Below are positions 39,704 to 52,093 of a stretch of 64,000 bases of DNA, piece by piece. The position numbers and the translations under genes were made by a program. The notes under the pieces are model-generated. The model had not been told where the DNA came from and ran no database searches. It saw nothing but the letters and a program-made list of their open reading frames with translations. The stretch's first letter is position 1, and every line of letters begins with the position of its first letter. The stretch is from Lanius collurio (Eukaryota > Chordata > Aves > Passeriformes > Laniidae). The DNA is taken from the NCBI GenBank assembly GCA_020086605.1, contig JACBWW010000004.1, forward strand, positions 15,040,932-15,104,931, given 5' to 3'.

Positions 39704-42700
39704 AAAATAAACAAGCATGGGCCTATTATAGACATATAATAACCCCCTAGAACTCCTCTTGTGAAGCAGCTTATATGAGAAACTGCTTTGGCTGCTCAGC
39801 TGCCTTTAAATCAGATGTGTGAGAGTATGTCAATTCAGAAAGATCCTGGCCAGCCTCACTGTCCTCATAAAAATTTTGCCATTTCTTCATTCACTATCCT
39901 GTAGTTCACAGAATGTGTCTGAAAACAAAATTACAAAGAAAGTCAAAGGAAGAACTAAAAAATAGCTCAAATTTTGAAAGTTATTCCAAGGTCAGAACAG
40001 GTACAACTTAAGCCTTATCCAGAAAACATAGAATTGGAGTACATAAAGATGCCAAAGATGTTTTTGCAGTTTTACCTTACAGTTGCTTGCCATGTTGCTG
40101 CAACAAGAAAGAACACTTAATAAAATATGTGCTCTTATAGTCAATTTGTTCTGTCCTGGATAAATAATAGGTGAGTGTGCTATTTTGAATAGTGACAATT
40201 ATACCTCTTCAATAATCACTTTCTGTTGTTTTTAAAATTTCTGAATGATGAATTACTGGTGTGATCTCCAGAGAGAAGTGTATAATCCCCTTGCTGTGCT
40301 GCAAAGTGCCCCAGCAGCATCACATTGCTGAACATCTCACAGGCACCAGCTGAGCTGCCATGTGTTCTTGGGGCTGAGGGCACTTCAGCGATACAACCAC
40401 CTGTCTCGCAATAGCTGGATTCAATGCCAAAAAGATTTCTTCACATTCACTCATATGTGTTTAAACAGTGCCCATAACATATTTCACCCTCCAAAGCAAG
40501 AATCTACAGAAAAATCAACTACCATTAAAAAAACCCAGGAACACATTAGGAGAGAGATTTCTCTGGCACAATTGAGAGCTACTCTTTTAATATAAAAGTG
40601 TAATATCAGATAAGGATCTGATCCATCCAATTTGAATTCTGTAATATATGCATTCTTTAAAATTAAATACTTGAACTGTCAGCTCCATCTAACAGCCTCA
40701 TTACTGTTCATTTATTTCCTGTCAGCACCATAAAAATAGAAAGGAGAAGGATTTTCCATAAGGAGAGAGCTCACAATGGAAAGGGGAAGTTTCTATGAGG
40801 AAAAGAGAGAGCATGTAGGCAGCAGAGATGAGGGCAGGGGAAGCAGATCAGTGGACCACTCAGTACTGAAGTGCAGGATCAAACAGCAGAAAAATAAACC
40901 ATACCTGGGGAAATGAGGCTTGGAAGGTGTTAAGAGTGCAGGTAGCTATTTAAGTAGTTTAAGTTAAAGGGGACATTATGTACCAGGAAAGACAAATTTC
41001 ATGTTCCCTGTGTCCTCTGAGTGTAAAAAACGTCCCTAACAAGCCAATTCTCCACAGTGTAAGGAGACCATACTAATTCATACACTCCAACGCAGTATTA
41101 TCACATCTAGAGATCTCCTCTGTGCCACTAGCAGAAGAAAGCCTCACAGGCAGTATTATGTCATTGAAAGCAGCACTGAAAACTACCCACTTGGCATCCA
41201 GTGAATAGGTCCTTATTTTCCTGCCTTTCTTATGCTCAGGCTGTGAGACAGTCTGATCATCTGAATTTCAGAGCAGCTTCTGCATAGAAAAAGGCAGCGC
41301 AAAGCCGTAACAGCTGCCTGCCTGTTCTAGTAGTCACAGTAATCCCTTATAGTACTCCCCACCACGCTGCAAGGAAGGTCAGTGCTGTCCCCCTTCTCTT
41401 TTCAGAAGAGAACAGGCAGCAACAGAGAGTCAGCTGGAGTGTGAGAGGACTTCAGAGTTTAATGCTCAGCTCCTGCTGAACCCCCAGCCAACCTCCATTG
41501 CTCCTGTGTGTTCAGAGGAGAGCTGGCGAGAGAGAACCTGTCAATGACAAACCAAATGGGAACCACTCATGCTAACCAACTCTTGTCCTATGCCTTCTAG
41601 TAAAAGGGCTTTTATCTCTGTCCTTTGTTTTACAAGGGCAGTGGATTCATACCTTTTTAATAAAGAAAAAATAGCTTACAGCCACATCCCTACTGCAGTG
41701 AAGTGCAGTTCCTTCTGACGCTAAGCAGCATTGCACTGGCTTTGCCTTGCCCAAGCTATAGCACGTGAGTAACTGTAGACCTTTAAACCACCAGACAGCT
41801 GCAAAATTTGGTCATCTTATGAGGATGCCTACAACGTTTATGTATATATGCAAATCAGGCTAGCACAAGAATAGATGTCAAAATAAACAGTGGAAATACA
41901 ATTGATCACACAACTATAGCATATCTTTGTTTCTCTCTTCCTATGTGCTCACCACAAGAGTAACTATTAAATTTCAACCATTACTGTGTCTTGATTTGGT
42001 AATTGCACTTTTCTGCATTGTGAGAGTTTAAATAATGGAGTAATAACTCAATTATGTCTGATTATAAGACTAATATGACTGTTTTTCTGACTAACAAGGA
42101 TACTAGAGGGAATTCTCTTGGTCCAAAGAAATCAGTATCTGGTGACACAAAATCATGTATTGGCAGAAGCACCATAAAGATGTTTTACATAAAAGCCCCT
42201 AGTCTAGCTAGCTTCAGAAATCCAACCTCTGTCAGTAGCACATGATAACACACAGCCATTACATCTTGTTATTGTACAATGTTTTCATATATAGCTTGTT
42301 TCTGCCTACATTGCAAAGAATCTAATTGTAATAAGTGACTACCATATTACCAGCATGAACAAGACCCTGTTTGTCTAGGGTTGGATTTTTCAAAATAATG
42401 ACTGCAAATCAGAGTGTAATGCTTGCCACTTACTCCCAAATTGTCATTATGTGCCTGCATAAGCAAAGACCTCCAGTATGTTTCATCATGCAACAGATAT
42501 CGCAAATGTTGAGAATCATTCCTCTTTGGCATGTCTTCATAGGGAGACTTCTTGGGAAACATCTATTCAAATAGTCAGGGAAAAAAGGATAGAAGGTGAC
42601 AGAACATCTCAAACATAAACCACTGCACTTTATATATAAGCATTTTCATTGTAGCATTTTGGCCTATATTATTCTCCACCTAAAGTGCCCATTTAAATTG

Positions 42701-44807
42701 CATTTTCAGCTTTCAGCAGAACCATGTGTAGAAACATTTGTGTGTCTCATATGGTTCTTCCCCTTTTACAAAAATTATCTTTCCCCCGCAATAACACAAA
42801 AAACTCACTTTCCGTTAATTGCTCAGTAAAAGAGAGTACCTTGGGGCTTTATCAAGTAAGATTTCTGAGAGACTGAACCATGTGTGACCTAAATTGGCTA
42901 CATAAGTGGCTTCTGGAGGGCACAGAGCAGTGTTCACAAACATAATCGTCTTTCACCTTTATGTTAATTATACACTTTGCCATTCAAAATAACTTATGGC
43001 CATGAGCTAAAGCATTTGTAAAGTAAACATGTCAGGAAAGCAAGATACAGGATAATTAATCAAAATAGTGAATTCAGCACTATTAAAAATGCCTTTTATT
43101 TCTATGCTCAATCTCTAGTGTGGTCTAAACAGAAACCACTAGTCTCTAAAAGGAAGGCAGCAAATTTTCACTTCTCTAGGTTGCTCAGTTTAAAAACAAA
43201 AATAGAATGCACAGGTCTTTTCCTCACAATATGAAAATAAATGGATCTTCCTGGTTAACAACAATTTGAAGAGCTGTAGGTGCCTCAGGGTCTTATAAAA
43301 TACATTTCCCCTAGAAAAAAAAAAAGCTTTACATAACCTATCATTTTTACATTTCATTTTCTGTTTGGGGTTTTTTCTTCCTTTTGTTAAATCAAGGATA
43401 TTTATACAAAAACAGAATCTTTATTTCTGAACTCTGCTCCACTCCACCAAAGTCAATATGAGCCATTTTTGAGCATGAGTTTTTCTGGTGGGGTTTGTTG
43501 CATGCTGTTTAAGGGAAGACAATAAGAACCCAACAAAAATCACAATGATCCAGAAAGCAAAGCTTTCAACCCAAAGGGATAGTATCCAGAATTTATTGAT
43601 TGCCAACAACAATTAATGATAAGTTTAGAAAAGCATGTTCCAGACCTGGCCAACTTTAAAGCACTGGCTCAGATGAGACAAAAGTACTAGATTTTACAAA
43701 CAGATTTTTGGGGAATTTAAGAAAGATCATAAAGAAGATGCTAGAAAAAAAAAAAAAGGAGGTTTTTTGCATTAACTTGGCATCTGCCTGCCTGTTAACA
43801 GGATATAGTACAGTTGAGGATACAGAACAAAGAGATCGTTCAGGATTTTCCTGTCATTTCAAGCTTTGAAACAACCCTGCTCACTTCCTACTGGCTAGAC
43901 CACCTCAGCCCCCCAGAAGTCCCACTGGGGCACTGCCTCTGAATCCAGGCTGTGCTCTCTTCTACATGGTCTCCTACTTCAAACTCCAAAATTCAGTGTG
44001 AAGAATTCAGTTTTTCATTTCACTGAGATCTCCATTTTCACTCTCTTTTCCATCCACCGTTTTGTTTACCTAAATGCTAACCAATTCCTCAATGCTCCGC
44101 TGTAAGCCCACAAAAAAGCAAATTAAATACAAAAATAAATGTACGTAGCTTCAGAAAAATATATGACAGACTTATAGAAGATTAATCCACTGAAAGGTTC
44201 AGTACCTGGGACAGTATTTTGGGGAAGTTTATTTTGTTTTTCTTTATGCGTTTTTCCAAACCACAGCTGATGAATTGTGTTAAATCAGACTGCTGACACA
44301 AATAATCCTTTGATCTGAGCTAGCAGGGTTGTTCTTATGCACTGTCTGTGCAATACCTCCATTCTCTGTTCACTCTTTTATGTTTCTTTACAGAAGCTAA
44401 GACTAAGACTCTTGCAAAACAATTTTGTTGATATCTGACATACTTTATAAACTAAGTAATATTTCATAAGCCTGTAACATCACCCATTTGAGCCATACTG
44501 GATATTAGTTACAAGTATAATAGATTAATACTAGAAGTATCATTGTGAAGCGATTTCTTTAAGATTACAATACTAAAGTTTAGATAAAGAATTTCCCACC
44601 TCCTTCAGGATATTAACTGCAGACCAAAAGGAATGATGAGAACATTGACTAAGCGCTCAATAGAATAATTTAAAAAATTACAGAAAATTTTCAAGACTCT
44701 TTTATGTCATTATTTTCCCTGATCAAGTTTATCTTTTCCTTTATAGGCTACAGTTTAAGTCTTAACTCAAGCCTCTAGAAAGTACTGGAGTCCCCCTGTA
44801 CTGGGTA
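37447..44807. other. Unique DNA with one poly(A) tract
   Basis: No gene supported. The A28 tract at 39674-39701 is listed separately. Around 41404 a TTCTCTTTTCAG resembles a 3' splice site, but the frames I followed beyond it reach stops within a few dozen codons. The remaining open frames are short, unrecognised, and often mirrored on the other strand. Confidence 0.55.
39674..39701. repeat. A28 homopolymer
   Basis: Twenty-eight consecutive A residues followed by GGAAAATAAA. No retroposon body was recognised on the 5' side, so it is recorded as a simple repeat. Confidence 0.9.
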
Positions 44808-45309
44808 TTTGTGAGACTGGGACCACTCACAACAAGGACATGGAGGTTCCTGAGCATGCCCAAACCAGAGCAACAAAGCTGGTGAAGGGTCTGGAGCACA
44901 AGTCTTATGATGAGCAGCTGAGGGAGCTGGGGTTGTTTAGCCTGGAGGAAAGGAGGCTCAAGGGTGACCTTATCCCTATCTACAACTGACTGAAAGGAGG
45001 TCATAGCTGAGTAGGGGTTGGCCTCTTCTCCCAGGTAACAAGTGTTCAGACAGGAGGAAATGGCCTCAAGTTGTGCCAGGTAAGGTTTAGACTGAATATT
45101 AGGAAAAATTTCTTCACTGAAAGGCTGGTCAGCACTGAAATAGGCTGCCCAGGGAAGCAGTGGATGCACCATCCTGTGAAGTCTTAAAAAGGCTTGTGCA
45201 TGTGGCACTTGGGGACAAGCTAGTGATCAACATGGTGGGGCTGAGTTAACAGCTGGACTCAGTGATCACAGAGGTCTTTTCCAGCCTTAATGATCCTATG
45301 ATTCTATGA
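44808..45309 (+). mobile_element. CR1 LINE 3' end, plus strand
   Basis: A 5'-truncated CR1 of about 500 bases. Recognisable blocks in order are AAGCTGGTGAAGGGTCTGGA, GGAAATGGCCTCAAGTTGTG, ATATTAGGAAAAATTTCTTC (end of the reverse-transcriptase frame), then GAGGTCTTTTCCAGCC and the terminal ATGATCCTATGATTCTATGA repeats. In-frame stops such as the TGA near 44987 show it is dead. The 148-codon frame on the opposite strand (44762-45208) is a shadow of this element. Confidence 0.93.
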
Positions 45310-48009
45310 AAGATATTCTCAATTTTTAGTTCAAATCCTCATCTAAATCCTCTGTAAGATGCTTAGAGATTTCGGTGCTTTTGTCTTCTTTGTAGCACTT
45401 CAAGTGACGCATACTACTGGAAAACACACTTAGTACTAAACTCTCTTAATAGTCATGAACATCTTGAGGTATTTTGAAAGATGATGCACAATTCTCCACT
45501 TCAGATTATTAGAAAAGTTACTACAGTTCACTCTTATTTCCCTTCAAATTTCATTGATTTCTATGTCCTTTCTTAGGAAAAAGTGTCAACACCATTACCC
45601 AGCTGATCATTTTGCTGGCACTTTGGATAAATATCCTATACCCTATTACTAATAAACTTTCTGAAATGTATCTTTTTTGCCAGTACCATGTTCCCCTCTA
45701 TTTTCAAGCTGTTAAATAACAGCTGAGGAATCTTTTTTGCAGCAGTTGATTCAGATGCATTATTATGTTCAGGTTGCACTATTGTACTTTAAGACATCAC
45801 TCTGATTGGTCTGGAAGTCAACCTTTGCCAGGTCTTGACATAAAAACTGCTAGCTTATAGCACATGAGAAACATTTCAGAGATGACTCTAAGCCAGTCTC
45901 CTAGTGTGATGTTTTAATGATATAAATCAATTGCCAACAAAAATAATGATTCAAGGTATCAGGTTCCTACAACAGTGATGCAATTTATTCATCTGCTTGC
46001 TGCTACTTGCAAAATAAGTTGAGCTGAGATAAAAAAGCTTTAAAATGAGAAATAGTATCTGAAGCTAAGTTGCTCATAGTAGAACTGAGACAAAATGAAC
46101 AGAGAGTATTCATAAGTACCAGGCAGACAGACCTTCACCTCATTGCAGAGCTGCAGAATCATTAACTATTGGATATCACATCCTAAGATATGCTAAGAGA
46201 TACATTACTTATACTGAAATATTTTTAAAGTATCCTTTACTTAGAAAGTATTTTACAGAAATGAATATATGCATGTAAAGAAACATTAGTGCAACAAGTA
46301 CGTTCCAACCAACCTGTAAATGAAAAAGAAGAAAGAAGGCAATAAACTACTTGGAAAATGCTGAAATATCTACATGAGAGAGATATGATTCAGGTAAGAA
46401 TGTATATGGGAAAGTAACAGAATAGCTGCAACTGCCTAGGTCCCACACTTGACAAGGGGGTTTATGCAACTGAAGATGATAGAGATATTAGTAGTTTCTC
46501 AGTATTTATTAGTATTAGCTGAAGTAAATTATTTAACACATTTCTGATTAGCTGCACGACACAAAAGTTACAGCTGCAGAGAATTATTTCAGCAATCATT
46601 CTTAAGAGCAACTTTACTCCACAGAATATTAAATCATAAACAAATCAATATTTTCACCACCATTGTCTGAAGTACAGATAAAAGCCCTGTAATTACCTCT
46701 AGATATGAAATAATTACATCTAGATAGAATAACTTCTAGATTAATGTAAACTATGAAAACTATGACATGGAAAGTAGCAATAGAACCCAATACCAGACTG
46801 ATACAAGAACACCCTTTAAATTCAATCCTTTGCTCTCTTCAAGCCTGAGCCTACAAAAAGATTGTCTAGGTCACAGCATTAATTAAACATACCAGCAATA
46901 ATCATTATCAATCATAAAGCAGTGTTTCATTTCAGGTATTTACTAACATAGTTCAAAAATTATTTGATGTCTTTTTCCATTTTCATCCCATTAAAATGAC
47001 TGGGAGCCTTTCTATACCCTGCCTTCGTCCTGACTGGGATTCACAGACTCACCAATAAAAGAATTCAAGTAAAACCAGTACAAATAATGAAAGGGTTTAT
47101 GCAGCAAATATATGAAACATATAAAAGCCAAAAGACCTAATGTTAGGCACAAGTCTGGTTTAGTATGCTGACTTTGGCAAAATGAGAGCTATCTCCAAGA
47201 ATGAGGAGCCAGAATTCTCTCTGTTCTTCTTCCTAGCTGACAGAATTTACAGCTCTGTTGGATACAGCTCTGAAAAGTTTAGTTCCCACAGGCCATTTGG
47301 CCCCTGTTCCCCTGTTCAGAACACTAGCTGGTCTGCAAATTAAAACAACATTTTCTACTAAAGGGTATAGATCCTACTACGTCTACATCGACACTAGATG
47401 GTACAATCACCTTGGGGAAATTATGAAAGGCTACTGGGACATCACATACTTGTTGATATCACTTACTGCTCTTGGAGCAAAAGCCTTTTGTACCTCTAAC
47501 TAAACTTAAACTTTCAATCTTGGTGGAACATAAGAGAGAAACCATACTGCTCATTTACAGTAATACAGGCAGTATTTCTAATGTTACAAGATATTGTTAA
47601 AAAAATACAAACCAATTACCCCTTTCACATAAGCCATGAAAAAAACACATTGGATGCTTTCACTTGCAGCTATTCTCTAACTTATTTGGATTGAGACCAG
47701 TTTCCAAGCATTAAGAAACTGCCACCTCCGACCACCAAACCAGAAATGTTTTCTGGCCAGCATTTCTGTTCTTACTATAGTTGAAAGAAGTTAAATTTAC
47801 ATAAACCTACTGAAAACATCATAGCCCCATTTTTAAGAAAGAGAATTGAAAAATTTTCAGTAAGCATACCAAAAATTGGCTGGTTGTTCATCAACACTGC
47901 AAAATGAAAAGTAAGGATAAGGTCAGAATTAAAATAAATACATGTTTCTAACAACAGAACTCTTTCCATCACCCTTGTGATGATTCAGTTTTAGTGACTG
48001 CCCACACCT
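45310..48009. other. Unique DNA, no supported feature
   Basis: No gene, RNA gene or repeat recognised. The 81-codon frame at 47258-47503 shows no family resemblance or splice context. Confidence 0.6.
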
Positions 48010-48692
48010 CTAATTTGTTGAGGTCTCTCTGTGGGGCCTCCCTGCCTTCAAGGGAATAAACAGCTCCTCCCTTTTGTATTATCTGCAAACTTGCTTAGGA
48101 TCCCTTCGAGTCTTGAGTCCAAGACATTTATGAAAATGTTGAATAGCACAGGACACAGGATGGATGGAGCCCGATGGAACCCCACTAGTGACAGGTCACC
48201 AGTCAGATGTCACCCCATTCACTCTAACCCTTTGTGCCCAACCCATGATCCAGCTGCTCACACATCACAGGATATGTTTATCCAGCTGTGTGATGGACAT
48301 TTTATCCAGAAGGATCCTGTGAGAGACAGTATCAAAAGCTGTACTGAAACCCCAAAAGATAGCATCAACTGGCTTCCATTGATCAACTAGGTAGGTTACT
48401 TTGCTATAAAAGGAAAATGGAAGTCCTGATAAGCAGACTTTACCTTTATGACACCATTCTGGCTGTGACTGGTGATGGTGTTGTCCTTCAGATGTTTTTA
48501 AATAACTCCCAGAATAATCTTCTCAATAACCTAACCAGACACTGAAGTCGGAATATCAGTTCTGTAGTGTCCAGGGTCACCCTTACGGCCCTTTTTGAAA
48601 ACTGTGACAATGTTAGCCAACTTCCAGTCAACTGAGACCTTTCAAGATTCCCAAGATCCTTAAATAATGTCAAGACAGATCTCAATCTCATA
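48010..48692 (-). mobile_element. CR1 LINE internal fragment (reverse-transcriptase region), minus strand
   Basis: About 680 bases from inside the second open frame of CR1, without the 3' tail. In window orientation it has the blocks GCCTCCCTGCCTTCAAGGGA, ATCTGCAAACTTGCTTAGGA, CCCACTAGTGACAGGTCACC, GGATCCTGTGAGAGACAGTA and CCAGAATAATCTTCTCAATA. These correspond to the catalytic palm region of the reverse transcriptase read on the other strand. The frame is broken by indels and stops. Loss of the 3' end means later deletion or rearrangement, since CR1 copies normally retain the 3' terminus. It ends about 620 bases upstream of the protamine-like gene. Confidence 0.9.
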
Positions 48693-49313
48693 AATATACA
48701 TAAGAGCAAAATCACAGCATTTTTATTATGTCAGATATTGCCTACAGCTGAGAAAAATTAAAATAAAGCCAAAAGAAATGAAACTATTTTACCACACATA
48801 CAGGCAGTTGCTGGCAGATCCTGGAATGCAGAAGCCTGGTTTGCCCTTGAACCATGAGGCCAAAGTCACACATAATACAAGGGAAGGCACCGTAGTTGCA
48901 GTGTTTTACAATATTATCACCATAACTTTGTGCCACTCATGTCTAAGACAAGAAGAAATAATAAATAACATCAAGATTAAAATCAAAAGCCACACATGCA
49001 AGCAAAGATGGCAACACCATCACTGCTACGAGCACCACTGCTGCAATGGGCTCATCTGCCACTGTGCTGCCATTTCCCACCACACTGCCTGCATTGCCGG
49101 TCAGCCAAACCAGCCCTCCTAGGGGTCCCATGTCAAGCCAGTGTCCAGCAGGCCTGTCACATCATGGTGGTAGTGAAGCAATGTCCCTGCAGCCACAGGG
49201 CACCTGCCCACTCCAGGTAGCCATGGAGCATTGCCGTGCAGCCGTTGGGACACCACTGCTGAGGTTGGCTCTGTAAAGCGCTTGCATCACAAAGGGCTCC
49301 AGCCTTGCACCCC
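48693..49313. other. Upstream flank of the protamine-like gene
   Basis: Sequence shifts here from AT-rich to GC-richer, CAC/TGC-trinucleotide-rich DNA (about 49000-49280). Several frames are open only because of that composition. I see no clear CRE, CCAAT or GC box, so upstream control beyond the TATA box is not visible. The 114-codon frame at 48778-49122 is judged a compositional artefact. Confidence 0.5.
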
Positions 49314-49321
49314 TATAAAAG
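49314..49321 (+). promoter_or_regulatory. TATA box of the protamine-like gene
   Basis: TATAAAAG lies in a C-rich context (GCACCCCTATAAAAGCAGGG), 37 bases before the ATG. By the usual 28-32 base spacing, transcription would start near 49343-49348 and leave a 5' leader of only about 10-15 bases. Such tight spacing suits small, strongly and stage-specifically expressed genes. The start site is inferred, not seen. Confidence 0.75.
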
Positions 49322-49357
49322 CAGGGCTCATGCTCACAGCACTCAGCAACCACCACC

Positions 49358-49606
49358 ATGGCTGGCTACAACCGGCGGGCCAGAGGGCGCAGAAGCAGGA
49401 GCAGGAGACGCCGCCAGCCCCTGCGCAAGACCCAGCGCGCTGGCCAAAGCCGCTCTCGCCGCCGCAGAAGGCGGACAAGGGGCCAACTTGCAGCACGTGG
49501 CCCAAGCATCAAGCGCCAGCGCCTCAGGAGACACAGACGCCATGAGGAAGAGATGCCGGCTGAACCGCAGGAGCTGAATGAGCTCAATGAGGTGGCAGAA
49601 GACTGA
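49358..49606 (+). CDS. Arginine-rich protamine-like protein with acidic tail
   Basis: A single 82-codon frame with no intron. The start ATG has a near-ideal context (CACCATGG) and lies just downstream of a TATA box. Residues 1-62 are highly basic: all 27 Arg and both Lys of the protein fall there, with two Ser-Arg clusters at about 13-19 (SRSRRRR) and 31-39 (SRSRRRRRR). Residues 63-82 are acidic, with eight Glu and one Asp and an ELNELNE repeat. There is no Cys. Avian protamine (galline) genes are known to be intronless and to encode ~60-residue Arg-rich, Cys-free proteins starting Met-Ala-x-Tyr. This protein starts MAGYNRR, so I infer a sperm chromatin packaging protein acting in the spermatid nucleus. 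The Ser-Arg clusters would suit phosphorylation by SR-protein kinases. The acidic tail is not a feature of avian protamines I know. It may be removed by processing or mask the basic domain until deposition. Alternatives are another Arg-rich nuclear protein or a spurious frame in GC-rich DNA. The complete promoter-to-poly(A) layout argues against the latter. Confidence 0.78.
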   Translation: MAGYNRRARGRRSRSRRRRQPLRKTQRAGQSRSRRRRRRTRGQLAARGPSIKRQRLRRHRRHEEEMPAEPQELNELNEVAED

Positions 49607-49646
49607 GTTTTAGAGCCAGAGCCTCTGAGAAGAACCTGGCTCCAAC

Positions 49647-49652
49647 AATAAA
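49647..49652 (+). terminator. Poly(A) signal of the protamine-like gene
   Basis: AATAAA lies 41 bases after the TGA stop, followed after about 23 bases by a GT-rich element (AGTGTGTGTGTCCCTGGTGT, from 49674). This fits cleavage at roughly 49662-49673 and gives a whole transcript of about 325 bases before tailing. Confidence 0.82.
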
Positions 49653-52093
49653 GCATAGCAAGCTCGCATGATAAGTGTGTGTGTCCCTGGTGTACTGTGC
49701 ACCAGCAGTAGATCGCTCAGTGTCTGCCTACGTCCCAAGGGTGTGGGTTGCCCATAGGTCAGCATGTCCATGCCCATGCCCAACAGCTGTGGGTAGCACT
49801 ATGTGTAGGAGGGTTTGGGATCAGAGTAACAGGGCATGGACACATGCACACCTCATCCTGGACACCCCTGACTTTTATGTCAAGCCACAAGTTTTCTCAG
49901 TTTCACTTTTCTGATTCTCTTCCCCAGCAAGCTATCCTCGAACTCCCACCAGTACTGTGGGAGAGGACACAAAGCACCAAATGTTATTCTCTGTGTGGGC
50001 TCTGCTCAGCCCCTTGAGACTTTGCAAAATGAGGGACCCAAAAATGGATCCCAGGAGCCCAGAGAAAGCATCAGGAACATCTGTGTGGGTTTGATCACGT
50101 GCACTGCCCAACAGGGAGAGATTACTTGTATTGTTTATATTCATCTATTCATCCCTGAACACCTTCAAAACTTCTGGCTGAATACCATCCAAGCCTAGGC
50201 ATTCTTACTATTATGTTTTATAAAATTTATGTATATTTTTACAATAATCTGTATGTATATTAGCAGCTATGTAATTCAGTACAAATGTTCTCTCCCCTTT
50301 AATCTCCTCAGATGTCATTCTAGCAGTGGTATTCCACTCAAATATTGTTGTGGTTTGACACAACTAAGCATCAAGCACACAAAAAATCAGTTATTTTATA
50401 AGGAAAACAAAATAAAAAAATATTGCGGAAAACTAGATAGCTGGTATAGAGCTGGTAGGTCAGTGTGGGCTAATCTGAAGCTACAGGAGTGATCTGTCAA
50501 TTCTAACGAAGATAAATACAGCTTCTGCCTCATAGTGTTTTGCAATGCCAGGCACTGGCCATTGGTTTCCCCAGCATGATGGATTTTATGGTCAGGTGTG
50601 GTGACATCTCATGACCTGAATAGCTTTCAAAGAATGGCTGGTTTGTTTTGAATGATGATGGATTATACTCCAGAACTCCCCATGAAAAATGATGTCTCAT
50701 GCTTGCAAGTATTGCATGGACATGGATAAGTCCTAGCCAGCTCCTGAACTTGGTAAACATCCTTCTGTTTTTATTGCAAATATCTGTCCATGTTTTTCCC
50801 ATGCTTTATAACTCTCTCCTTTGTTTCTCAATCATCCTACATAAATTGATAATCACATCCTCCTCAGTACATCCTTGCACAGTTACATACAGAAATATGA
50901 AGAAGACACTGAAGTCAGAAGTACTGCTAAAGGAAGATATCAAGCAACATCTGATTTCAGCCACAGATCATGAATTTTAGCCATAGCAGCAACAGTGACT
51001 GCAAACCAGACTCCTACTTTCTGGTGCTATGTCACTATGGAGCTACACCAGTGATGCATCTCCCTGTCACACATAGTCAAACCTGCACAGAAAGTACCAC
51101 TGGTTATGTGCTCTCATATCCCCTAGAAGAAAATCCTGTAAGCAGGAGTGTTGGGCAAAAAGAGCACAAGCAGAAAGTTCTGAACGAGATGGAGCCCACT
51201 CTGCACAGAACCAGACTGAATCCAGCAAATTTCTCTGGTTACGCTCTATATACACTAAAGCTAAATTTAGCCCTGTATGGTTTACCTACCCAACTGATGG
51301 AAAAATTTACTACCACAGAGGATTGATACTGCATTAAAGGAGAGGGTCTGTGTCTGAATTATCTGGAACAACAGTTCTCAAGCTACATATCTATATAAAT
51401 TTAACTGAGTTATGGACTTTAATAAGGACTAATGAAGCAAGCTTTCTTGCACTACAGGCTAATGCACTCTAGTAATTTCTGGTTTGAACAGAGAGTGCTG
51501 CTGTTTTCCTTCATTTTTGGTCTTTTCCACTCTAAAAAATTTCAGTGTTTTGCCTTTCTCTTTGTATTAGGAATGAGCATTTTCAATTGAAGACTTTACT
51601 CTCTCTGAATGCTCTGTGTCATATTTTGAATATCAGGCAGCATGCTGGCAGCAGGGGAGAGCAGGGAAGCACCCACAAGCAATGCCTAATGAAGAAGGCA
51701 AACACCACCAACACAAGAGAAGAAACAAAATTCCAGGATATTCCTTCCATCTGTTTGCTATACTGTCACAAAGTCCATTTTTAGTTTAATAGCCAAAGGG
51801 ATTTTAAAAATGCTTCAGTTCTGAAGGAACACATTTCCACTAAAGAAGTTACTGTACCACAAACAACAACCTCTTTCCTGTTTGAAATGCATTAAATACT
51901 GCAGTTCTTCAGAAAGCAAGGAACTGTTTGTGGGGCACAAGATGAATCCAGGTGAGTGTTACACAAGCTTTTCATGCATGATTTTGGGCATGCCTGCCTG
52001 TGACCTGCAATGCCCAAGCTGCTCCAGTCCTTCCTGAGCCCCTCACATTAGTTGCACCTCACATCTGCATTCACATTGTTGTTGTCTTATCAT
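49653..52093. other. Downstream flank, no supported gene
   Basis: GC content declines through this stretch. A short piece at about 50344-50375 (TTGTGGTTTGACACAACTAAG) resembles the edge of the same LTR family found at 34283-34889, but it is too short to assign. Other open frames (up to 118 codons at 50970-51326) are unrecognised. Confidence 0.5.

Noticed and set aside
44762..45208. 148-codon minus-strand frame, the longest in the window
   Set aside because: It is almost entirely antisense to the plus-strand CR1 3' end and is a known kind of shadow frame.
49366..49656. 96-codon Leu/Arg-rich frame opposite the protamine-like gene, and plus-strand frames at 49231-49577
   Set aside because: They are shadows of the Arg-rich coding sequence caused by its GC-rich codons. 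They lack a start context, promoter or poly(A) arrangement of their own.
50344..50375. Edge of a second LTR (TTGTGGTTTGACACAACTAAG)
   Set aside because: Only about 30 bases resemble the family, and the following sequence does not continue the match.
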